Source: Idiomarina tyrosinivorans (lineage in GTDB: Bacteria; Pseudomonadota; Gammaproteobacteria; Enterobacterales; Alteromonadaceae). Taken from it: a DNA stretch of 64,000 nucleotides. Under the pieces are notes generated by a model, which saw only the letters and a program-made list of their open reading frames with translations, was not told the DNA's origin and searched no databases. Position 1 is the first letter of the stretch; the number at the start of each line of letters is the position of its first letter. The DNA lies in assembly GCF_003987475.1 (NCBI RefSeq), contig NZ_PIQH01000001.1, positions 310,001 through 374,000 of the forward strand. The letters are read 5' to 3'. The translations under genes and the position numbers were made by a program. This document shows, piece by piece, positions 46,593 through 55,707 of this stretch.

Positions 46593-47817
46593 AACGTAAT
46601 GCCTCTGCTGGCTGAATGTGAGCCGCTCGACTGGCCGGATACCAAGTCGCTAGTAGGGTTAATAACAGTGCCGAGACAACAATAACGGCCACTTGCTGGG
46701 GTTGAATAATAATCGGTAATCCTTGCTCGGTACCGGGCAATAGATGAATCCCCAGCAATTGCATCAGGTCATTTAAATACAGACTCAACAACACCCCTAA
46801 AATTAATCCTAACAAGGTGCCGACGACACCATTAATGGTGCCGAGCAACAGGAACATCCGTTGGATCCTGCGCTGATTCATGCCCATGGTCTGCAGCACT
46901 GCGATATCGTGGCGCTTATCGCCGACGACCATCATCATCGCAGAAATACTGTTGAAAGCCGCTACTGCAATGATCAGCCCAAGCATTAACCACATCATCC
47001 GCTTTTCCATGCCAACGGCTGCAAAAAGTTCACCATATTCGCTCCGCCAATCACTGACCTTAAGCGTGGTGTGCGGTGCCAACTGTTTGGCCAGTTGTGG
47101 CGCATCGAAGGCGTCGTTAAGGAACCATTGCACGCCAGAGACATGGCCTGCCGGAAGCCGCAGTAAACGTGCTGCATCGGTAATGTTGGTCAGAACTAAG
47201 TGTTCATCGACTTGCGAACCTAACGCAAAAATTCCCGCAACGGTGAATTGGCGCTGTGCTGGCATCAAACCAAATGGGGTATAGATTCCGCCAGCGGCAG
47301 CAATCAAGCGAATTTTTTGCCCCACCTGAACCCCTAACTGCATCGCTAATGCTTGGCCAATAATTAACTGGTATTCACCGGCTTCGAGGCTTTCCCATTG
47401 GCCGCGAATTAAGCTGTCAGTTAACGCAGGGCCTGCGCCACCGTGCCTTTGATCAATGCCCTGAATCATCACCGCTTGCAGTTTGCCTTGGTGTTGAATC
47501 ACACCTTGGCTGCGCACGTAAGGCAGCGGTTGTGCCAGTGCTCTAAGCGGTGGCAACGTCGCAACCTGCTGTTGCCAGTCAGCCAGGCCTTGCTGGGGAT
47601 CGGGATTAGATACACTCAAATGCGGAACGGCACCGAGAATACGCGACTTTAACTGCCCCTCAAAACCGTTCATTACGGAAATTACCACAATTAATGCCAT
47701 CACCCCCAAAGCAATGCCGAACAACGAAAAACGTTGAATAAAGGTGGTGAATGTCGCACCGTGTTTGGAGCGGCTACTGCGCGCGGCAATAAATAGCGTT
47801 GCAGGTCTGAACATCAT
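46585..47817 (-). CDS. lolC: Lipoprotein-releasing system permease LolC (LolC/E family)
   Basis: A 410-residue FtsX-type permease. The start at 47817 (or the adjacent ATG at 47814) gives MMFRPATLFIAARSSRSK, which matches the LolC N-terminus; a frame running to 47907 adds a 30-residue Cys-rich prefix not seen in the family. Helix 1 is LFGIALGVMALIVVISVM; the last three helices run from about residue 265. It shares its ancestry with lolE in the same operon. It is divergent from the PilZ gene. Confidence 0.9.
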   Translation of the reverse strand: MMFRPATLFIAARSSRSKHGATFTTFIQRFSLFGIALGVMALIVVISVMNGFEGQLKSRILGAVPHLSVSNPDPQQGLADWQQQVATLPPLRALAQPLPYVRSQGVIQHQGKLQAVMIQGIDQRHGGAGPALTDSLIRGQWESLEAGEYQLIIGQALAMQLGVQVGQKIRLIAAAGGIYTPFGLMPAQRQFTVAGIFALGSQVDEHLVLTNITDAARLLRLPAGHVSGVQWFLNDAFDAPQLAKQLAPHTTLKVSDWRSEYGELFAAVGMEKRMMWLMLGLIIAVAAFNSISAMMMVVGDKRHDIAVLQTMGMNQRRIQRMFLLLGTINGVVGTLLGLILGVLLSLYLNDLMQLLGIHLLPGTEQGLPIIIQPQQVAVIVVSALLLTLLATWYPASRAAHIQPAEALRYD

Positions 47818-47906
47818 AATTAGGTTTATTACCGGCACTGGTTGCGAAATATTAAAGAGCAAGGATAATGAGTTGAGCAACGGCTGACAACAATAAGGAC
47901 AAAACA

Positions 47907-48512
47907 ATGACCGACTCTGCGGCTATCGACACCTCAGCTATTGGTGAATACTTCACTATCGCCCAGCCTTTTCCGGTTAACCTGATTACCGTTGCTAATG
48001 ATGCGCTGCCGAGCGAAGAAGCATTTGCCGAGGAAATTCCGGAACTGTTTGTGATGACGTCGCAGTTAGCGCAGGCCGAAGCCAATAGCGCGCCGAGCCA
48101 TTTTGACGACCCCAAACTGCGCCAGGTACTAGCGTTAATTAACACCCAAAACCAGCGCCTGAACATCATGCTCGGCTACTTACTTCGCCATGAAGATGAT
48201 GCCAGCCAGCGCTTTGATGGCGTTGCCTATAGCGGCGGTGGCTTTCGCATCCTCAGTAAGCAGTCGTTTAAGCTGGGGCAAATTTGCCGCGGTAAACTGT
48301 TTTTCCGAGCCGAGCAATTGGCGATATATTGCTACGCCGAAGTAATTGCCGCTGAGCCAGCGGACGCAGGCCAACAGCAACTAACCTTCGCGTTTCGGCG
48401 CTTGCGTGAAGAAGACTTAGAGTTATTGGTGCGGGCCACACTGCATGAGCAATCTCGGCAGCTAAAACAGCGCGCAGAACAACGCCGCCACGATCAAGAA
48501 AACCCAGAGTAA
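47907..48512 (+). CDS. Atypical PilZ-domain protein
   Basis: A 201-residue protein. The region FDGVAYSGGGFRILSK (about 104-119), with GxxYSxGG, followed by the beta-strands LGQICRGKLFF and the helical C-terminus rich in Arg and Gln, resembles PilZ-like proteins next to mfd in Alteromonadales. The classic RxxxR and (D/N)xSxxG pair is not clearly present, so c-di-GMP binding is not assured. It is divergent from lolC and 71 bp upstream of mfd. Confidence 0.65.
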   Translation: MTDSAAIDTSAIGEYFTIAQPFPVNLITVANDALPSEEAFAEEIPELFVMTSQLAQAEANSAPSHFDDPKLRQVLALINTQNQRLNIMLGYLLRHEDDASQRFDGVAYSGGGFRILSKQSFKLGQICRGKLFFRAEQLAIYCYAEVIAAEPADAGQQQLTFAFRRLREEDLELLVRATLHEQSRQLKQRAEQRRHDQENPE

Positions 48513-48536
48513 CCGCCCTTTTCGCGAAAAATTCGT

Positions 48537-48542
48537 TATAAT
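48537..48542 (+). promoter_or_regulatory. Candidate -10 element of the mfd promoter
   Basis: A perfect TATAAT lies 41 bp before the mfd ATG, between the PilZ stop and mfd. No good -35 hexamer is visible 16-18 bp upstream, so the promoter is only partly supported. Confidence 0.4.
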
Positions 48543-48583
48543 GCCCGCCTCCGTTTTTAGCAGTGACATAGGTGTAGGCAGGC

Positions 48584-51500
48584 ATGGCAGAAAGTTCGGT
48601 ATTTAAACCACCGTTACCGCGCAGTGCGACGCAAGATGTAACTTGGGAAAACCTTGCAGGAAGTAGCGTCGCTTTGGCATTGGCCAATGTATTAAAGCAG
48701 CAGCAACGGCGCTGCCTTATCGTGACTCAAGATGCCAACCAAGCCGCCCGTCTAGAACAAGAGCTGCTCGATTTCTGTGCCGATGACGCCGAATTGGCGC
48801 GTGATATTCATGTGTTGCCGGACTGGGAAACCCTGCCGTACGATACCTTCTCACCGCATCAAGATATTGTCTCTGAGCGTCTGCAGTTACTGGCCAAGCT
48901 CCCACATACGTCACGTGGCGCACTGATTGTATCGCTGAACACCTTGATGCACCGATTGGCGCCTACCGCCTACGTTAGCGCCCAAAGTTTACACCTGCGT
49001 TGTGGCCAGAAGCTGGACATTACCGCGTTACGTGAGCAATTAGAACATGCCGGTTATCGCCACGTAAATCAGGTGATGGAACACGGCGAATTCACCGCTC
49101 GTGGTTCACTGTTAGATTTATTCCCGATGGGCAGCCAGCAGCCGTATCGTATCGATTTCTTTGACGATGAAATCGACACCATTCGGCCATTTGACCCCGA
49201 TACCCAGCGCTCACTTGAACAGCAACAGCAAATCGCCTTATTGCCGGCTCACGAGTTTCCAACACATCAAGCCGCGATAGAGCAATTTCGCGCACGCTAC
49301 CGTGAACTGTTCGACGCTAACACGGCAAGGGAATCGATTTATCAACAAGTCAGCAAAGGCGAGTTACCGGGCGGCATTGAATATTATCTGCCGTTATTTT
49401 TTGAGCAAACAGCCACCTTATTCGACTACCTCCCAGAAGATGCTCTACTAGTCACATTAGGCAATATTCAAGGCAGCTTCGAGCAGTTGTGGCGAGACAT
49501 AAGCCAACGCTACGAACTGCGTCGCTACGACAGCTTGCGACCGCTATTACCGCCGCAGCAACTGTACATCCCTGCCGAGGTAATGCACAGCCAATTTAAG
49601 CGCTATCGGCGAATCCGCTGCTGGGTTACGGAACAACAAGCTAAACCGGGAGAAAAGGTCTTTGCCACCAGTCCCATCAGCGGCATTGCCGCTGATCACC
49701 AGCACAAGCAACCGTTCAAAAAGTTTCAGCAGTTCCTACAACAAGCGGAGCAACAACAACAGCGAGTTTTGCTTACCGTCGAAAGTCCGGGACGTCGCGA
49801 GGCCATGCGCGAGGTGCTCGGACGCATTGGCTTTATCGCTGAGAACGTTGACACCGTAGCTGCATTTTTTAACGCCGATATGCCGTTAGCAATGACCGTT
49901 AGCCGTGTGGTCAATTCGTTCTCGCTGCCAAAACAAAAACTGCATGTGATAACCGAAACGGAGTTACTCGGTAATCGCGTTTCTCAGCAACGACGGCGGA
50001 AACAGACGCAAACGGTTAGTAACGAAACGCTTATTCGCAATTTAGCCGAGCTCCAAATCGGTCAGCCGGTGGTGCATATTGAGCATGGCGTGGGTCGTTA
50101 CCAAGGCTTACAAACGTTATCCGCGGGCGGCATTGATACCGAATATGTGACGATCAGTTACGCTGGTGACGCCAAGTTATATGTTCCGGTAGCATCATTA
50201 CATGTGCTGAGTCGTTACAGTGGTGGCGAACAAGAACATGCGCCATTGCATAAATTGGGCAATGACAGTTGGGAAAAGGCCAAACGCAAAGCGGCGGAAA
50301 AAGTTCGCGACGTTGCCGCCGAACTGTTAGATGTTTATGCCCAACGCGAAGCCAAGCCCGGCTACCCGTTCAAACTCGATAACGATGAGTATCAGCGCTT
50401 TGCAGCAAGCTTTCCGTTCGAGGAAACCGACGATCAGCAACAAGCCATTAATGCCGTGTTAGAGGATATGCAAGCCGCACGGGCGATGGATCGCTTAGTC
50501 TGCGGTGATGTTGGCTTTGGCAAAACTGAAGTGGCAATGCGCGCCGCCTTTGTCGCCGTTAACGACAATAAGCAAGTGGTAGTGCTGGTGCCAACCACAC
50601 TGCTAGCTCAACAGCACTACGAGAATTTCCGTGACCGTTTTGCCAACGCCCCCGTGAATGTTGAAGTGCTGTCGCGCTTCCGCACCAGTAAACAAACGCA
50701 ACAGGTTTTAGAGGGCTTAAAAGACGGCACCGTCGATATCGTTATCGGTACCCACAAACTGTTGCAAAAAGACATTGTGCTAAAAAATTTAGGTTTGTTG
50801 ATTGTCGACGAAGAGCACCGTTTTGGGGTAAGACAAAAAGAAGCGATCAAGCGTTTGCGCGCCAGCGTGGATATTTTAACGCTCACCGCCACGCCAATAC
50901 CGCGTACCTTGAACATGGCGATGAACAATATTCGGGATTTATCGATTATTGCGACGCCACCGGCAAAGCGTTTGGCAGTAAAAACCTTCGTCCGCGAGTA
51001 CGACGATGCCACAGTACGCGAGGCTATTTTACGAGAAATACTGCGTGGCGGTCAGGTGTACTTTTTACACAACAACGTTGAAACCATCAACAAAACGGCG
51101 CAAGACATTGAGCGGCTAGTGCCGGAAGCGCGCGTCGCTATTGCTCACGGACAAATGCCTGAGCGTGAGCTAGAGCGAATCATGAGCGACTTTTATCACC
51201 GCCGTTTTAATGTGCTAGTTTGTACCACGATTATCGAGACAGGGATTGATGTTCCTTCGGCAAATACCATCATCATGGATCGTGCCGACCATCTGGGATT
51301 GGCACAGATGCACCAACTTCGCGGTCGGGTCGGACGCTCACATCACCAAGCCTATGCTTACATGTTAACGCCTCACCCAAAACGCATGACCAAAGATGCG
51401 GCGAAGCGACTGGAAGCGATTTCACAATTAGAGGATTTAGGCGCTGGCTTTATGTTAGCCACTCACGATCTAGAGATCCGCGGTGCCGGCGAACTGCTAG

Positions 51501-52066
51501 GCGATGAACAAAGCGGTCAAATTGAATCCATTGGCTTCAGTTTGTATATGGAGATGCTTGAGCAAGCGGTTGCGGCATTGAAATCTGGACGTCAGCCGAG
51601 CTTAGATAACTTGCTGCAAAGCCAGACTGAAGTGGAATTGCGGATTCCTGCCCTGTTACCTGAGAACTATATAAACGATGTTAACTTGCGCTTGAGTCTG
51701 TACAAGCGTATTGCCAACTGTGAAACCCCACAGCAACTAGAAGATATCCATGTAGAAATGATTGATCGTTTCGGTCTACTCCCAGATGCCGCGAAAAACC
51801 TGTTAAAAATTGCTGAAATTCGCCAACGTGCGCAGCAATTAGGGCTTACGAAAGTCGAATTGGGACCGCAAGGAGGAGCCTTTGAGTTTGCAGAACGGAC
51901 TAAAATTGAACCTCAGCAATTGATTCAACTCATACAGAATGAGCCGCAGCGATTTAAACTCGACGGTCCCAATCGTTTACGGATCGTTGACAAGATCGAA
52001 GATACTCAAGCGCGGATAAAACTGATAGAGTCGTTATTAGAAGATTTTACTACCACCGCGGCATAA
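48584..52066 (+). CDS. mfd: Transcription-repair coupling factor Mfd
   Basis: An 1160-residue protein (E. coli 1148). The N-terminal UvrB-homology module is followed by the RNA polymerase-interacting domain (IGQPVVHIEHGVGRYQG near residue 490). The translocase has Walker A GDVGFGKTEVAMRA near residue 643, the DEEHRFGVRQKE box, LTATPIPRTL, and helicase motif VI in QLRGRVGRSHHQAYAY. The C-terminal TRCF domain completes the protein. It displaces stalled RNA polymerase and recruits UvrA to the transcribed strand. It is followed by csiV after 22 bp. Confidence 0.97.
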   Translation: MAESSVFKPPLPRSATQDVTWENLAGSSVALALANVLKQQQRRCLIVTQDANQAARLEQELLDFCADDAELARDIHVLPDWETLPYDTFSPHQDIVSERLQLLAKLPHTSRGALIVSLNTLMHRLAPTAYVSAQSLHLRCGQKLDITALREQLEHAGYRHVNQVMEHGEFTARGSLLDLFPMGSQQPYRIDFFDDEIDTIRPFDPDTQRSLEQQQQIALLPAHEFPTHQAAIEQFRARYRELFDANTARESIYQQVSKGELPGGIEYYLPLFFEQTATLFDYLPEDALLVTLGNIQGSFEQLWRDISQRYELRRYDSLRPLLPPQQLYIPAEVMHSQFKRYRRIRCWVTEQQAKPGEKVFATSPISGIAADHQHKQPFKKFQQFLQQAEQQQQRVLLTVESPGRREAMREVLGRIGFIAENVDTVAAFFNADMPLAMTVSRVVNSFSLPKQKLHVITETELLGNRVSQQRRRKQTQTVSNETLIRNLAELQIGQPVVHIEHGVGRYQGLQTLSAGGIDTEYVTISYAGDAKLYVPVASLHVLSRYSGGEQEHAPLHKLGNDSWEKAKRKAAEKVRDVAAELLDVYAQREAKPGYPFKLDNDEYQRFAASFPFEETDDQQQAINAVLEDMQAARAMDRLVCGDVGFGKTEVAMRAAFVAVNDNKQVVVLVPTTLLAQQHYENFRDRFANAPVNVEVLSRFRTSKQTQQVLEGLKDGTVDIVIGTHKLLQKDIVLKNLGLLIVDEEHRFGVRQKEAIKRLRASVDILTLTATPIPRTLNMAMNNIRDLSIIATPPAKRLAVKTFVREYDDATVREAILREILRGGQVYFLHNNVETINKTAQDIERLVPEARVAIAHGQMPERELERIMSDFYHRRFNVLVCTTIIETGIDVPSANTIIMDRADHLGLAQMHQLRGRVGRSHHQAYAYMLTPHPKRMTKDAAKRLEAISQLEDLGAGFMLATHDLEIRGAGELLGDEQSGQIESIGFSLYMEMLEQAVAALKSGRQPSLDNLLQSQTEVELRIPALLPENYINDVNLRLSLYKRIANCETPQQLEDIHVEMIDRFGLLPDAAKNLLKIAEIRQRAQQLGLTKVELGPQGGAFEFAERTKIEPQQLIQLIQNEPQRFKLDGPNRLRIVDKIEDTQARIKLIESLLEDFTTTAA

Positions 52067-52088
52067 CGCGTTGAGCAAAGGGAACAGA

Positions 52089-53186
52089 ATGAACGCAAAG
52101 CACACCTTGCGCAATTGGATCAAGGTTATCGGATTCACGAGCTTAGTCCTCGGCCCGTTAACGGCAACGGCAAATAGCGATGATTGGCGTTGGTTTGAAG
52201 TCGAAGTGTTAGTGTTTAAACAAAACCCTAACGTTGACGTTGAAGAACGCTTTCCGCTGACCGTTACTGATATTCCCACCAAGTATAGCCGCGATCTTCT
52301 TTCTGCATTCTACCTTAATGACTACAGCGCGATAAAAAGTGGTTTACCGATTTGTTCTGAGCCGCCGTGGCAACAATTAGACGTCGCGTGCCGTTTCGAA
52401 GATGAAAATGCATTGTTAACGATTCCCGGTAACCCCTTTGCGCCACCCAATCTGTTGGATAGCATGCAGAGCACGCCGGTTGTCATCGATGGACCTGGCG
52501 GCGATATTAATATGGCGCAGCAACCCTTTCTACTACCAAAATCCGCGTTACAACTTACCGAGTTACGGCAAAATTTGCAGCGCTCATATAACGCAAAGCC
52601 ATTGCTGCACGTAGCTTGGCGACAACCAGTTTTTAGTCGTAATGTCGGTAGGAAAATCCGCCTATTTGCCGGTAAGCAGTATACGCAGTCGTATCGCTAT
52701 CGCGGCTTACCCAAGGTCAGTTCGACCTTAGCCAACAATAAACCGGTGATTGTTGACCCCATTCAGCACCGCGTTGAACAAGTTGAGCAATTACTCAGCA
52801 AACTCAAACTACATCCACAAGCCTTCAAACAACTGCCAGAGGGTGAAGAACAACAAGCGCAAGCCGATAACGTCAGTGCCGAGTTGTTGCCCGATCGGGT
52901 GTGGGAGTTTGATGGCCTCATTCATGTGTTTTTAGTCGGTAATTATTTGCATATCGATACCGACTTCAACCTGCGCGAACCGGTCCACACTGACCAAGCT
53001 GCAGTGACCCTGCAACAACAGGCAGAGCAGTTGTTGAACGAGGACAATCAACAGCAGTCGTTTTTACGCGCGTACCACTTTAACCAGTTACGGCGAGTGA
53101 TAAGCCACGAAACCCATTATTTCGATCACCCCAAACTTGGAGTTGTCGTACAAATTCGTCGCACAGACCTATCCGCGCGCCGTTAA
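52089..53186 (+). CDS. csiV: CsiV-family periplasmic peptidoglycan-binding-like protein
   Basis: A 365-residue protein with a signal peptide (VIGFTSLVLGPLTATANS). WRWFEVEVLVFKQ right after the signal and the late DRVWEFDGLIHVFLVGNYLHIDTDFNLR match the CsiV family, which follows mfd in Vibrio, Shewanella and relatives. V. cholerae CsiV binds peptidoglycan and helps control cell-wall synthesis. The ATG at 52089 has GGGA upstream; a TTG frame from 52071 is less likely. Confidence 0.82.
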   Translation: MNAKHTLRNWIKVIGFTSLVLGPLTATANSDDWRWFEVEVLVFKQNPNVDVEERFPLTVTDIPTKYSRDLLSAFYLNDYSAIKSGLPICSEPPWQQLDVACRFEDENALLTIPGNPFAPPNLLDSMQSTPVVIDGPGGDINMAQQPFLLPKSALQLTELRQNLQRSYNAKPLLHVAWRQPVFSRNVGRKIRLFAGKQYTQSYRYRGLPKVSSTLANNKPVIVDPIQHRVEQVEQLLSKLKLHPQAFKQLPEGEEQQAQADNVSAELLPDRVWEFDGLIHVFLVGNYLHIDTDFNLREPVHTDQAAVTLQQQAEQLLNEDNQQQSFLRAYHFNQLRRVISHETHYFDHPKLGVVVQIRRTDLSARR

Positions 53187-53212
53187 GCCCATCACTTGGA
53201 GGTAAAGCGACA

Positions 53213-53695
53213 ATGCAAAAATACGAAGAGCTATTGCTTGCCCTGAGAAAGGTTATACGAGCCATCGACCTGTATTCCAAACAGCTCAATAAGTATGCTG
53301 GGCTGACAGGCCCTCAGTTATTGATCATGCGCGAGATTTCCGCTGCCGAAGGCATTACTGCAAGTGCCGTAGCGCAACACATCACGCTCAGCCCCGCCAC
53401 CGTCAGTAACATTATCGAACGGCTCGAACACCGTGAGCTGATTCATCGTCACCGAAGCGATAAGGATAAACGACGCGTTGCGTTGTATCTGACAGAACAG
53501 GGGCAAATGCTTCTTGAGAACGCTCCACAACCTCTGCAGGAACACTTTATTGAAAAGTTTTGTGCATTGGACGATTGGGAGCAGTCTCAATTGCTGTCCT
53601 CGATGCAACGTATTGCCAATATGATGGATGCCGAACGCTTGGATGCAGCGCCAGTATTGGAAGTCGGCTCTTACCAAACTCGCAGCAAAAATTAA
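53213..53695 (+). CDS. MarR-family transcriptional regulator
   Basis: A 160-residue winged-helix protein. The recognition helix region TASAVAQHITLSPATVSNIIERLEHR (about 52-77) and the wing RHRSDKDKRRVALYLTEQG are typical of MarR. Ligand and targets are unknown; the neighbouring msrAB gene 80 bp downstream, in the same direction, is a possible target. The start is preceded by TTGGAGG, a strong ribosome-binding site. Confidence 0.87.
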   Translation: MQKYEELLLALRKVIRAIDLYSKQLNKYAGLTGPQLLIMREISAAEGITASAVAQHITLSPATVSNIIERLEHRELIHRHRSDKDKRRVALYLTEQGQMLLENAPQPLQEHFIEKFCALDDWEQSQLLSSMQRIANMMDAERLDAAPVLEVGSYQTRSKN

Positions 53696-53775
53696 CGGCC
53701 AGAATTTACCCTTTTGTAATCTTTTTCCACAGCACGGGTCTATTACTATAAACCTGTCTGTAAAAGGAAAAAGCT

Positions 53776-54921
53776 ATGACTGTTATGCGTTGTTTAACTG
53801 CGGTCGTAACCCTAAGTTTAGCCGCTCTTGTCGCGCCGCAAGCGGCAGCAAAAGACCAACAACAAGCCGTTGCCACCTTCGCCGGAGGATGTTTCTGGTG
53901 TGTTGAAGAAGGCTTCGAAGAGCTTGATGGTGTTAGCGAAGTCATTTCTGGCTACGCCGGCGGCACAGTGCCAAACCCCAGCTATGAATTAGTCTCATCG
54001 GGTACGACCAAGTATCAAGAGTCAGTTCAGGTGCATTATGACCCACAAATTGTCAGCTATGCCGCACTAGTGCAGAAGCTGTTTCGGTTAATCAATCCGA
54101 CTGACAACCAAGGCCAATTTGTTGACCGCGGCGCACAATACCGACCCTCTATTTTTTACCACAATGCCGAACAACAACAGATTGCCGAGACCATAAAAGC
54201 GGCGATGGCAAAATCTGGACGTTACGACCAGCCACTGACGCTAGAAATAAAGCCCTTTACCACCTTTTATCCAGCAGAGGATTATCACCAGAATTATTAC
54301 AGCAAGAATCCCGTTCGCTATAACCTGTATACCTTTAATTCCGGCCGTTGGGACTACATAGACGAAGTCTGGGGCGAAGATCAAGACGTTGACTACCAGC
54401 AATTTACCAATGAAAACCCATTAGGAAACAGTGCGCCAAGTAGCGGCGCAGCAGATAGCGACTTGCAAGGCAACACGTACACCAAACCTAGCGATAAAAA
54501 GATCCGCGAAATGCTGACGCCGTTGCAGTACGAAGTCACCCAAGAAGGTGAAACCGAGCGCGCTTTCAATAACCCCTACTGGGATAATGAAAAGCCAGGT
54601 ATTTATGTCGACATAGTAACCGGCGAACCGCTGTTTTCTTCAGCCGATAAATACCACTCAGGCACAGGCTGGCCAAGCTTCACCCGCCCTATCAGCGCAA
54701 ATGCGGTTGTCGAGCGTGAAGACAGCTCATGGTTCGTGACCCGTACCGAGATTCGCAGCCGCATTGGTGATTCCCACCTAGGCCACGTATTCAAAGACGG
54801 CCCTCAACCAACCGGGTTACGCTATTGCATGAACTCAGCGGCAATGAAGTTCATACCTCTCGCGCAAATGAAAGCTAAAGGCTACGGCGAGTATATCGAC
54901 CAAGTAAAACAATCCCAATAG
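53776..54921 (+). CDS. msrAB: Secreted MsrA-MsrB fusion, peptide-methionine sulfoxide reductase
   Basis: A 381-residue protein. A signal peptide ([19 protein letters not shown], cleavage near residue 25) is followed by MsrA (about 30-200) with catalytic Cys39 in GGCFWCVEE, and MsrB (about 235-375) with HSGTGWPSF and catalytic Cys351 in [11 protein letters not shown]. The two zinc CxxC pairs found in many MsrB proteins are absent, as in the zinc-free group. It repairs both S- and R-methionine sulfoxide in periplasmic proteins, needing an electron donor that is not encoded here. Confidence 0.95.
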   Translation: MTVMRCLTAVVTLSLAALVAPQAAAKDQQQAVATFAGGCFWCVEEGFEELDGVSEVISGYAGGTVPNPSYELVSSGTTKYQESVQVHYDPQIVSYAALVQKLFRLINPTDNQGQFVDRGAQYRPSIFYHNAEQQQIAETIKAAMAKSGRYDQPLTLEIKPFTTFYPAEDYHQNYYSKNPVRYNLYTFNSGRWDYIDEVWGEDQDVDYQQFTNENPLGNSAPSSGAADSDLQGNTYTKPSDKKIREMLTPLQYEVTQEGETERAFNNPYWDNEKPGIYVDIVTGEPLFSSADKYHSGTGWPSFTRPISANAVVEREDSSWFVTRTEIRSRIGDSHLGHVFKDGPQPTGLRYCMNSAAMKFIPLAQMKAKGYGEYIDQVKQSQ

Positions 54922-55009
54922 CCCCCTACCGCGCCGTCGAAGAACAGCGCTAGGCTGCCAGTTCTTTACTGCGGCCGGAGGCTTGGGTTCGCGGCAGGCT
55001 TGGGATTGG

Positions 55010-55318
55010 TTGTTCTCTACCACGGCGATTTAGCTTGGGCGCGTCGGCATCGTGAGGGGCTGGAGGGCGCTTGGTGTGTAGGCGCTCAGAGGGTCATTGC
55101 ACGGCACCCCGCCGGTTCACGAAGCTGGGGAAAAAGCCGCTCGAGCTCATCCATGAGGCGCTTAGTCTCCGGCCGTCCATGGCCGGAGATACTTTTTCCC
55201 CAGCTTCGCGCCCCAACGTTGTGCATTAAATATGGGAGAAGTCGCGCCTACACCCCAAGCTTAGGGCTACGGAGAAGCGATGCCGAAGCAACACCGAGCG
55301 CGCCGTGGCAGAGAACAA
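55010..55318 (+). repeat. B module of palindromic repeat, copy 2
   Basis: A 309-bp unit. Ends: TTGTTCTCTACCACGGCG (55010-55027) with CGCCGTGGCAGAGAACAA (55301-55318). Central stem: CGAAGCTGGGGAAAAAG (55120-55136) with its complement at 55192-55208. One base differs from copies 1 and 3 in an apex hairpin (CTCGAGC rather than CTCAAGC, opposite GCTTAG), giving a G-T/G-U pair instead of a break. Confidence 0.88.
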
Positions 55319-55378
55319 CCAACCCCAAGCAGGCTGCCTGAAGCTGGTGGATAACGGCTAATAGATAAAGGCTGGTAC

Positions 55379-55682
55379 TTCTTTACTGCGGCTTTCCGCG
55401 ATGGAGGACGGCATCGCTTCTCCGCACCTATTTGGCTCGGGGTGTGGGCGCGTTTTCCTCGATATTGATTGGCGTGTCGTTGGGGCGCGGGGGCTCCGGT
55501 AAAAAGCATCTCTGGCCAGGGAGGGCCAGAGACTGAGCGGCCATGGATGGCTCGAGCGTCTTTTTACCGGAGACACCGTGAACCGGCGGGACGCTGAGCA
55601 CTCACCACCCCAGCGCCCACACCCCGAGCTTTCCCCAACCCTGACGATGCCGCGAGCCCAAGCCTAGGGCCGCAGTAAAGAA
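55379..55682 (-). repeat. A module of palindromic repeat, copy 2
   Basis: A 304-bp unit. Ends: TTCTTTACTGCGGC (55379-55392) with GCCGCAGTAAAGAA (55669-55682), a perfect 14-bp pair here. Central stem: CTCCGGTAAAAAG (55494-55506) with CTTTTTACCGGAG (55560-55572). Confidence 0.88.
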
Positions 55683-55707
55683 TTGACAGGCACATAAAGG
55701 CCCGCTG

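Larger units (their letters stand above)
54961..55683. repeat. Composite palindromic repeat, copy 2 (B module, 60-bp spacer, A module)
   Basis: It fills the convergent gap between msrAB and asnB in the opposite orientation to copies 1 and 3. It begins with an A-type end fragment (TTCTTTACTGCGGCC, 54962-54976), then the B module (55010-55318), the spacer in reverse complement (55319-55378), and the A module (55379-55682). Both outer ends are therefore A-type ends in inverted orientation, and the complementarity continues a few bases outward (CTGCCAG on the left, TTGACAG on the right). Confidence 0.9.

Noticed and set aside
47818-47907. Longer LolC start at 47907
   Set aside because: It adds a Cys-rich prefix absent from the family and would meet the divergent PilZ start; MMFRPATLF at 47817 fits known LolC proteins.
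54961-55683. Integron attC-like or CRISPR origin for the repeats
   Set aside because: No regular short repeat-spacer array, no cas or integrase genes, and no R/L-box pattern with cassette genes between copies; the modules are long branched palindromes.
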